Below are positions 42,484-48,536 of a DNA stretch of 48,536 bases, piece by piece. Source of the stretch: CAYHGV01 sp964356135 (GTDB lineage Bacteria; Hydrothermota; Tepidihabitantia; CAYHGV01); NCBI GenBank assembly GCA_964356135.1, contig CAYHGV010000005.1, forward strand, positions 1 through 48,536, in the 5' to 3' direction. A model generated the notes under the pieces. The model was not told the DNA's origin and did not search any database. It was given only the letters and a program-made list of their open reading frames with translations. The translations under genes and the position numbers were made by a program. Position 1 is the first letter of the stretch. Each line of letters starts with the position of its first letter.

Positions 42484-45195
42484 ATGAATAAAAAACTCTC
42501 TCAGGTCCTTGAAGAATCGGGAATACCACTGGATTTCCAAGCCGGCGGTGTGGCGCCCGACGGCGTTGCCGACCGCGAGGTAAATCGGCAGCCCGGGCCC
42601 CGCGCCCAGAAGTTGCGCGCACTCTACTATCAAACCCTCTCTTCGGCGACCAACGAGTTTCCCTACTGGTACACGCGGAAATTCATGGAACTCGACGGCG
42701 AAGTTCCGGTGGTGCGCCGCGCCCAGGCACTCAAATGCGCCTTCTCCCACCTGACCCCGACCATCTTCCCCGGTGAGCTCATCGTCATGTCCAAAGCCCA
42801 TTACTACCGCGGTTCGTTTCCGATGCCCTGGCTTTCCCAAGGCTATTACATGGCTCAGGAAGACGAACTCTACAAAGCCGCTCTTGCCAAAGGCAGCGCG
42901 AGCGCGGATGAAGTTTCGAAGTTCGGTTCGGGCGGCGGCAATGTTATCCACAGCTTCGGCACGGCCGTCTCGATCGCGGGCAAGTTCGGCATCCGCCAGG
43001 AAGAGGTTCCGGCGATGCTGCGGACCGCTCATGCCTGGAACGGTAAATCAGTCGATGACCTAAGCCACCGCTACGAGCAGATGGTGCCAGGCTACGAAGT
43101 CAAAGAAGCGATTATGAAATCCGTCGTCTGCATGTTCGATTCCGGTTACACCCTGCCCCAGGGTCGCGAGGTCATCAACTACTACTATCCGCTGCAGTTA
43201 GGTTTTGACCGGCTGGTTGAGATTATAGAGCAAAAGAAAAAAATGATTGCGGGAAAACCGGATGGTGACGGTTTAACCGGCATGAACCGGCTGTACAACT
43301 TTCAGGCCGCAATCCTCGTGCTGGAAGGCATCCAGAAGTGGATTCTCAATTATGCGCACGAGGCACGCCGGCTCGAAGCAGCGGAAAAAGACCCGGTCCA
43401 GAAGAAAGAATATGAAGAGATCGCCCAGTGTCTCGAATGGGTCGCCCATCATCCGCCCCGGACATTTCGCGAAGCCCTCCAGCTCTGCTGGACGATTCAT
43501 ATCGCGGTGCTCAACGAAGATGCAATCTCCGGTTTGTCGCCTGGACGTCTCGGCCAGGTCCTCTTGCCCTGGTTCGAGCAGGACCGGGCTTCAGGCATCA
43601 TTACCGAAGCCGAGGTTCTTGAGTTATTAGAATGTCAGCGCGTCAAGTTCACCTGCATTGACTGTTTCGCTTCGACCGGCGTAGTCGGCGGCGTTCTCTC
43701 CGGCAACACCTTCAATAATCTGAGCCTGGGCGGTCTGACCCAGAACGGCTCGTCCGCCGCTAACCGCCTCGAGGAATTGATGCTCGAAGCGGCAATGACC
43801 TGCGTCACCACCCAGCCAACCCTGTCCCTGCTCTACGACGATAAGCTGCCCGAAGCCTTTCTCTTGAAATCGGTGGAATGCACCAAGACCGGCACCGGCT
43901 ACCCGGCATTTATGAATAACCGGGTCGCAATCGAGTTTCTGCTCAAACAATACGGCCCCGAAGGTATGGCCCTCGAAGAAGCCCGCGCCGTTGCCATCGG
44001 CGGCTGCCTCGAGACCTCGCCCTGTTCCTGGATGCCGTTGACCCTGAACGACCGGCAGTATCTGATTCCCGGCGGCTCGGGCCAGCCGACCAGCGTCGGG
44101 GTTCATTTCATTTCACTTCCCAAGATTCTGGAGCTGGTCCTGTTCGATGGTGTAGACCAGCGCACCGGTCAGCGCGTCTTTCCTGTCCACGGCAAAGAAT
44201 TAGTGACCTACGAAGAACTGTTTGACCAGGTGAAAGACTACTTCACCCAGGCGGTCGAAATCCTCTCCCTGACCAATAACATCCAGCACGACATCTGGCG
44301 AAAAAATAATATGGCGATATTCAACTCGCTGCTCAAACCGGACTGCCTGGACCGCGGCCACCTGATCAACGAACTCGGCTACCGCTACAACGCCACCCAC
44401 AACATCGAAACCTGCGGAACGATCAACCTCGTCAATAGCCTTGCCGCCCTTAAAAAAATCGTTTACCAGGACCGGGCGGTTACGCTCGACGGACTGCGTT
44501 CGGCACTCCGGGCAAACTTCGGTTTTAAAAACGCAGAAGAGGTTGGTTCTTACTCGTTAGCCGACCAGGAGAAAAAAACGGGCGATGATAAATTCGACCG
44601 GACCCACTTCCTCTGCCTAACCGCACCCAAGTACGGTAACGACGACCCGTTCGTCGATTCAATTTTGAAAGACTGGGAAGAATGGTTCTGTGCGATGTGC
44701 CGGCACTACGAATCTTTGAACGGAGCACCGTATTACCCCTGCCAGATCTCGGTCTCCACCCATGCACCGATGGGCGCAGCTGCCATCGCTTCGCCCGACG
44801 GTCGCTTAGCCGGCACCACCTTTGCCGATGCCTCTTTGTCCGCCTATCCCGGCACCGATCGCAACGGTCCCTACGCACTCTTCACTTCCGCCACCTGCTG
44901 GGACCACTCCCAGTCTCAGAACTCGCAGTTGAATCTGAAAATTCATCCGGGCGCGGTGCGGGGCACCGAGGGGGCAAAAAAACTTTTGGAGCTGACCCGG
45001 GCGTACATGCGCAAAGGCGGTTTCCACATCCAGTACAACATCGTCGATTCGCGAATGCTGCGCGATGCCCAAAACATACCCGAGCGCTACCGCGACCTGG
45101 TTGTCCGAGTGGCTGGATTCACCCAGTACTGGGTCGAAATCGGCAAGCCCATCCAGGATGAGGTCATCGCCCGGACCGAATACGAAGGGGTGTGA
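42484..45195 (+). CDS. hpdB: Glycyl radical enzyme, 4-hydroxyphenylacetate decarboxylase large subunit (903 aa)
   Basis: Glycyl radical enzyme. The active-site Cys is C508 in IGGCLETSPCS, with the C-x-E pair (E510). The C-terminal radical loop is VVRVAGFTQYWVEIGKPIQD with Gly878, 25 residues from the end. Length (903) matches characterised HpdB (about 900). The next gene encodes the Fe-S small subunit found only with HpdB-type decarboxylases, and the activase follows. The reaction would be 4-hydroxyphenylacetate to p-cresol and CO2, ending tyrosine fermentation. PFL, glycerol/choline/isethionate lyases and phenylacetate or indoleacetate decarboxylase are less likely because they lack the small subunit. 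Arylacetate specificity still needs testing. Oxygen-sensitive, cytoplasmic. Confidence 0.88.
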   Translation: MNKKLSQVLEESGIPLDFQAGGVAPDGVADREVNRQPGPRAQKLRALYYQTLSSATNEFPYWYTRKFMELDGEVPVVRRAQALKCAFSHLTPTIFPGELIVMSKAHYYRGSFPMPWLSQGYYMAQEDELYKAALAKGSASADEVSKFGSGGGNVIHSFGTAVSIAGKFGIRQEEVPAMLRTAHAWNGKSVDDLSHRYEQMVPGYEVKEAIMKSVVCMFDSGYTLPQGREVINYYYPLQLGFDRLVEIIEQKKKMIAGKPDGDGLTGMNRLYNFQAAILVLEGIQKWILNYAHEARRLEAAEKDPVQKKEYEEIAQCLEWVAHHPPRTFREALQLCWTIHIAVLNEDAISGLSPGRLGQVLLPWFEQDRASGIITEAEVLELLECQRVKFTCIDCFASTGVVGGVLSGNTFNNLSLGGLTQNGSSAANRLEELMLEAAMTCVTTQPTLSLLYDDKLPEAFLLKSVECTKTGTGYPAFMNNRVAIEFLLKQYGPEGMALEEARAVAIGGCLETSPCSWMPLTLNDRQYLIPGGSGQPTSVGVHFISLPKILELVLFDGVDQRTGQRVFPVHGKELVTYEELFDQVKDYFTQAVEILSLTNNIQHDIWRKNNMAIFNSLLKPDCLDRGHLINELGYRYNATHNIETCGTINLVNSLAALKKIVYQDRAVTLDGLRSALRANFGFKNAEEVGSYSLADQEKKTGDDKFDRTHFLCLTAPKYGNDDPFVDSILKDWEEWFCAMCRHYESLNGAPYYPCQISVSTHAPMGAAAIASPDGRLAGTTFADASLSAYPGTDRNGPYALFTSATCWDHSQSQNSQLNLKIHPGAVRGTEGAKKLLELTRAYMRKGGFHIQYNIVDSRMLRDAQNIPERYRDLVVRVAGFTQYWVEIGKPIQDEVIARTEYEGV

Positions 45196-45198
45196 ACC

Positions 45199-45468
45199 GT
45201 GAAGCCGTCCTGTAAAAACTTCGACTGCCGGAACTATGCACCGGTCGACGTCGCCCAAGGCATCTGCCATGCAACAAAACAGTTGGTGCTTGCCGACGAC
45301 GAGGCATGCGAGCGGTTTGAAAAACTCCCCAAATGCAAACACTGCCAGCACTATACTGCCGGCGAAGAAACCAACCTCGGCGTCTGCAGCGCAGAAAAAA
45401 CCCGAGCCATGACCTACCCCGACCTCGTAAGCGTCACCTGCGAGTGGTTTAGCTGGAAAACAAACTAA
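45199..45468 (+). CDS. hpdC: 4-Hydroxyphenylacetate decarboxylase small Fe-S subunit (89 aa)
   Basis: A small protein with eight cysteines: C5, C10, C23, C37 and C46, C49, C63, C82. The pattern QGICHATKQLVLADDEAC and KLPKCKHCQHYTAG matches HpdC, which carries two [4Fe-4S] clusters and is needed for oligomerisation and regulation of HpdB. As I recall, clostridial HpdC uses one His as a ligand of the N-terminal cluster. No His is near that place here, and C5 may take over. GTG start three bases after the hpdB stop. Confidence 0.88.
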   Translation: MKPSCKNFDCRNYAPVDVAQGICHATKQLVLADDEACERFEKLPKCKHCQHYTAGEETNLGVCSAEKTRAMTYPDLVSVTCEWFSWKTN

Positions 45469-45539
45469 AAGCGCCATTTCAAAACACGACGAAATGTTTG
45501 GATGAACAGTACTGAAAATTGTTTTTTTTCACTATCTTC

Positions 45540-45625
45540 GTGAGTGTATTTTGGTTCCTATCGAATTCGGTATTTCCTTCGTGCTTCTTCGTTTCTCTTC
45601 GTGTCAATTCGTGGTTATCTTTGAA
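45540..45625. repeat. TTCGTG-type low-complexity intergenic repeat before hpdA
   Basis: Repeated CTTCGTG/TTCGTG words (CTTCGTGCTTCTTCGTTTC, TTCGTGTCAATTCGTGG) in the 175-base gap between hpdC and hpdA. Similar text occurs at 46735-46805. Such TTCGTG arrays are common intergenic repeats in environmental bacteria. An open frame runs through it into hpdA but is not part of the protein. Confidence 0.65.
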
Positions 45626-45643
45626 TTCGGCTGGAACGAACCA

Positions 45644-46576
45644 ATGGACGGACTGATCTTCGACATCCAGGCTTACTCGGTCCATGATGGGCCCGGCTGC
45701 CGGACGCTGGTTTTTTTGAGCGGCTGTCCGCTCTCCTGCTCCTGGTGCTCGAACCCTGAAGGCCAAATTGTCCGGCCGCGATTGATGTTCTGTGCTCAAA
45801 AGTGCATCCACACCCGTTACCGGTGTGTCACCGCCTGTCCTCGAAAAGCTATTCAGGTCGACTCCCCTAACAACCCGATGCCGAAGTTCGACCGCGCGCT
45901 CTGCGACCGCTGTGCGACGTTCGACTGTGTCCCGGCATGTTTCAGCGAAGCCCTTCGGATTGCCGGCCGGACCTACACCGTCCCGGAGCTTATGCGGATT
46001 CTTACCCGCGACCAGGGTTTCTGGGGAGACCAGGGCGGCGTCACCTTCGGCGGCGGTGAGCCGTTGTTCCAAAAAGAGTTTATCCTTGAAATTTTAAAAA
46101 ATTGCCGGTCGAACTGCATTCATACCGCAATCGAGACCTCGGCCCACGTCGAAACCGGTTTTCTGCTTGAAGTTCTCCGCTTCGCCGACTGGCTTTTCAT
46201 CGACCTCAAGCATATGGATTCCGAAGCGCACCAGGTTGAGACCGGCGCATCGAACGAACTGATCCTTCACAATATCGAAGCGGTGGCTCGTGCTGATTGG
46301 GATGGCAGGCTCGTCATCCGGATTCCGGTCGTCCCGGGATTCAACGACACCGAGGAAAATTTCCAGGCGTCGGGCCGGTTCCTTAAAAAACTCCGCCCGC
46401 TCGAAGTCAACCTGCTGCCATTCCACCGCCTCGGCGGCTCCAAGTACGAACAGCTCGGTCTCGATTATAAATACTCCCAGGTACCTTCTCCTTCGGAAGA
46501 AACCATGCTCGCCGCCAAGCGGATCTTCGAAGCCGCCGGTTTGCAGTGCTACGTCGATTCGGACACCCCTTTCTGA
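45644..46576 (+). CDS. hpdA: Glycyl radical enzyme activase for HpdB (310 aa)
   Basis: Radical SAM activase. SAM-cluster motif in FLSGCPLSCSWCSNPEGQ (CxxxCxxC), two extra ferredoxin-like clusters (CAQKCIHTRYRCVTACP and CDRCATFDCVPAC) as in HpdA-class activases, GGVTFGGGEPLFQ, and FIDLKHMDSEAHQ. It cleaves S-adenosylmethionine to put the radical on Gly878 of HpdB. Length (310) is close to known HpdA (316). I start at ATG 45644. An upstream in-frame TTG at 45551 lies in a repeat. The 175-base gap from hpdC shows no promoter. Confidence 0.92.
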   Translation: MDGLIFDIQAYSVHDGPGCRTLVFLSGCPLSCSWCSNPEGQIVRPRLMFCAQKCIHTRYRCVTACPRKAIQVDSPNNPMPKFDRALCDRCATFDCVPACFSEALRIAGRTYTVPELMRILTRDQGFWGDQGGVTFGGGEPLFQKEFILEILKNCRSNCIHTAIETSAHVETGFLLEVLRFADWLFIDLKHMDSEAHQVETGASNELILHNIEAVARADWDGRLVIRIPVVPGFNDTEENFQASGRFLKKLRPLEVNLLPFHRLGGSKYEQLGLDYKYSQVPSPSEETMLAAKRIFEAAGLQCYVDSDTPF

Positions 46577-46591
46577 ACCGCCAGGTTTGTT

Positions 46592-46611
46592 AACAGGTCT
46601 AAAGACCTGTT
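46592..46611. repeat. Short perfect hairpin after hpdA
   Basis: AACAGGTCT (46592-46600), two bases, AGACCTGTT (46603-46611), then GCTAC. No T-run follows, so it may be a REP-like element or a weak terminator of the hpd operon. Confidence 0.6.
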
Positions 46612-46697
46612 GCTACAAAATATTTACGATTTGAACTCCTTGCAGTCGTTCTATCGCGCGTCCATTCTTTAAATTGGACGCGAGGAATTTGATATCG

Positions 46698-46718
46698 TCC
46701 GCCAAGATACGTGGCGGA
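46698..46718. repeat. TCCGCCA-N7-TGGCGGA hairpin, isolated copy
   Basis: Perfect 7-bp arms with a 7-base loop, the same hairpin found in both MITE-like repeats (13656-13676 and 19261-19281). It is followed at 46735-46805 by TTCGTG-type repeat text. Apart from these and the uvrA promoter, the 46577-46880 gap holds nothing I recognise. Confidence 0.75.
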
Positions 46719-46841
46719 CTCCATCTATTCTTCGAATTTCGTGTTTTCCAAATTTGAGTTCCCTACGGTCACTCGATATTTCGTATTTCGTGGCTTTCGT
46801 GGTATAATCTTGTATTTTTTCAGCGGGGTCACTATCAGCCC

Positions 46842-46871
46842 TTGACATTCCTGAAATCCTAACATTAATAT
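46842..46871 (+). promoter_or_regulatory. Probable promoter of uvrA
   Basis: TTGACA (46842-46847), then TTAATA after 17 bases (46865-46870) or TAATAT after 18. The ATG at 46881 is about ten bases downstream with no ribosome site, pointing to a leaderless or near-leaderless message. Confidence 0.6.
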
Positions 46872-46880
46872 TTAAGACCT

Positions 46881-48536
46881 ATGGAACAAGAATTTATCAC
46901 GGTTAAAGGCGCGCGCGAGCACAACCTGAAAAACATCGATATTAAGATTCCGAGAAACAAGCTCGTGGTCGTCACCGGCATATCCGGTTCGGGCAAGTCG
47001 TCCCTGGCGTTCGACACGATCTACGCCGAAGGCCAGCGCCGCTACGTCGAATCCCTCTCCGCCTATGCCCGCCAGTTTTTGGGAATGCTGGAAAAACCCA
47101 ACGTCGACTACATCGAGGGGCTGTCACCCGCAATCGCCATCGAACAGCGCACCGCATCGAAAAACCCCCGCTCAACGGTCGCGACCGCAACCGAAATATA
47201 CGATTATCTGCGTCTGTTGTTTGCCCGGGTCGGCATCCCTTACTGCCCCAACTGCGGCAAACCGATTGCTGCCCAGACTACCGACCAGATCGTCGATTCG
47301 ATTGTCGCTTTGAACCGACCGGCAAAATTAGAAGTCCTGGCACCGTTAGTCCGGGGCAGAAAAGGTGAATACAAAGATTTATTGATTAAAGCAAAGCGGC
47401 GGGGATTCATCCGGGTCCGGGTCGATAAAAAAATCTACGACATCGAAGAAGTGCCAGAGTTGGAAAAATATAAAAAGCATACGATTGAACTGGTGGTGGA
47501 CCGGCTGGTCTTAAAACCTGAAATTCGAAAACGGCTTGCCGACTCGATCGAGCTCGCCTTAAAAGAAGGTTCCGGCATCTGTATCGTTTCGATCGACGGC
47601 AAAGAAGACCGATTGTTCTCCGAAGCCTTAGCTTGCATCGACTGCGGTTTCTCCTACGAAGAGATAACACCCCGGCTCTTTTCATTCAACTCGCCCTATG
47701 GTGCCTGCCCGACCTGCTCCGGCCTCGGCACCAAAATGGAGATCGATCCGGATCGGGTCATCGCCAACCCGGAATTGAGTATTACCGAAGGCGCGGTCAA
47801 ACCCTGGGGCGAACCGGCCGGCTGGCTCCTGTCTAATCTCGAAGCGCTCTCCCGCTCCTATGAGTTCAGCCTGGACGAACCCTGGTTCAAGCTCCCGTCC
47901 AAGGTAAAAAAGATCCTGCTCTACGGTGCACCGGAAGAAGTTCTCGTCAAGCACAAGCGCTGGGACGGCAGCAAGCTCCAGATTTACGAGCAGTTCGAAG
48001 GGGTGGTGCCCAACCTGATGCGGCTGTATAAAGAAACCGATTCCGATGCCCGGCGCGAGTATATCGAGCGGTTCATGTCGGTTCTGCCCTGCCCCACCTG
48101 CCAGGGCGCCCGGCTTAAAAAAGAGAGCCGGTCGGTAAAAATCAACGACTTGAATATTTCCGAGGTCGTCAAAAAATCGGTAAAACAGGCGCTTCACTTT
48201 TTCACCGAAGAAATCAAGCTCTCGGAAAAAGAGACATTAATCGCCCATGAAATCATTAAAGAATTAAAAGAACGGCTCGGTTTCCTCAAAGCGGTCGGCC
48301 TCGAATATCTGACCCTGGATCGGAATTCCGAGAGTTTAGCCGGCGGTGAAGAACAGCGGGTGCGGCTCGCCACCCAGATCGGTTCCGGCCTGGTCGGCGT
48401 CGTCTATATCCTCGATGAACCGTCGATCGGACTGCACCAGCGCGACAACCGCCGGCTCCTCGACACCCTTGCCCGGCTGCGCGACCTCGGTAACACCGTC
48501 CTTGTGGTCGAACACGACAAAGAAACGATCCTCTCC
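46881..48536 (+). CDS. uvrA: Excinuclease ABC subunit A (first 552 codons; runs off the right edge)
   Basis: Damage-recognition ATPase of nucleotide excision repair. The open frame from ATG 46881 has no stop before the window ends. Walker A TGISGSGKSSLAFDTIYAEG near residue 35, then YVESLSAYARQFLGMLEKP, SPAIAIEQRT and NPRSTVATATEIYDYLRLLF. Zinc-type cysteines occur in CPNCGKP, CIDCGFS, ACPTCSGLG and CPTCQGARLK. The first ATPase signature is SLAGGEEQRVRLATQIGSGL, with Ala where LSGGE is usual, and Walker B VVYILDEPSIGLHQRDN. UvrA is about 940 residues, so roughly 60 percent is visible. Partner of Mfd, encoded at 19763. Confidence 0.96.
   Translation, partial: MEQEFITVKGAREHNLKNIDIKIPRNKLVVVTGISGSGKSSLAFDTIYAEGQRRYVESLSAYARQFLGMLEKPNVDYIEGLSPAIAIEQRTASKNPRSTVATATEIYDYLRLLFARVGIPYCPNCGKPIAAQTTDQIVDSIVALNRPAKLEVLAPLVRGRKGEYKDLLIKAKRRGFIRVRVDKKIYDIEEVPELEKYKKHTIELVVDRLVLKPEIRKRLADSIELALKEGSGICIVSIDGKEDRLFSEALACIDCGFSYEEITPRLFSFNSPYGACPTCSGLGTKMEIDPDRVIANPELSITEGAVKPWGEPAGWLLSNLEALSRSYEFSLDEPWFKLPSKVKKILLYGAPEEVLVKHKRWDGSKLQIYEQFEGVVPNLMRLYKETDSDARREYIERFMSVLPCPTCQGARLKKESRSVKINDLNISEVVKKSVKQALHFFTEEIKLSEKETLIAHEIIKELKERLGFLKAVGLEYLTLDRNSESLAGGEEQRVRLATQIGSGLVGVVYILDEPSIGLHQRDNRRLLDTLARLRDLGNTVLVVEHDKETILS

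Noticed and set aside
42475..45477. Long minus-strand frames opposite hpdB (for example 44806-45477)
   Set aside because: Shadows of a GC-rich gene; no recognisable protein.
45551..45643. N-terminal extension of the HpdA activase
   Set aside because: It translates the TTCGTG repeat; the family begins at MDGLIFDIQAYS.
1..48536. CRISPR arrays, tRNA/rRNA genes, transposases, phage genes
   Set aside because: I looked on both strands and found none; repeats present are palindromic intergenic elements without regular spacers.

Overview
The window looks like chromosome of an uncultured, strictly anaerobic, Gram-negative-type bacterium. The grounds are a heterodisulfide-reductase-type flavoprotein operon, an oxygen-sensitive glycyl radical enzyme, an outer-membrane polysaccharide export system, and a secreted beta-propeller protein with a C-terminal sorting-type domain. 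Gene style, TTG/GTG starts and intergenic palindromes would suit a candidate phylum such as WOR-3 (Stahlbacteria) or a relative. That placement is a guess from style, not a database result.

Region 1 (1-13.5 kb, minus strand) is one tightly overlapping operon: hdrC-hdrB-hdrC-hdrB, a split HdrA-like pair, mvhD, fused HdrA-like, mvhD, fused HdrA-like, and an mvhD cut by the left edge. It has three HdrA-MvhD modules and two HdrBC pairs, a likely large FAD/Fe-S electron-transfer (possibly electron-bifurcating) complex. A clear promoter lies at 13506-13533.

Region 2 (13.7-16.7 kb, plus) holds a stand-alone Lrp-type RAM-domain gene and the rpsP-khpA-trmD-rplS-rnhB-yraN housekeeping cluster without rimM. 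Region 3 (16.9-19.2 kb, minus) is a two-gene unit of a serine-palmitoyltransferase-like alpha-oxoamine synthase and a GNAT-type acyltransferase, plausibly a sphingolipid/ceramide route. Region 4 (19.2-19.7 kb) contains a MITE-like repeat and a complete tiny transcription unit (promoter, perfect ribosome site, 18-codon lysine-rich ORF, strong terminator). mfd follows.

Region 5 (22.7-38.2 kb, minus) is a surface polysaccharide operon: export protein, chain-length regulator, nucleotide-sugar dehydrogenase, LegB-like dehydratase, nucleotidyltransferase, DegT aminotransferase, flippase, wecB, glycosyltransferases, O-antigen polymerase/ligase, epimerase and initiating sugar-phosphate transferase. 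A decayed or unrecognised small gene sits at 27.5-27.8 kb. A comM-type gene lies just upstream.

Region 6 (40.2-48.5 kb) has a secreted YCF48-like protein, a nucleotidyltransferase-fold protein, a three-gene hpdBCA-type operon (4-hydroxyphenylacetate decarboxylase, forming p-cresol), and the first 552 codons of uvrA, which runs off the right edge.

Promoters across the window share one layout: TTGACA, almost always exactly 16 bases, then a TATAAT-like box. Several place the start codon only 5-10 bases after the -10 box, implying leaderless mRNAs. I saw no tRNA, rRNA, CRISPR array, transposase or phage gene.
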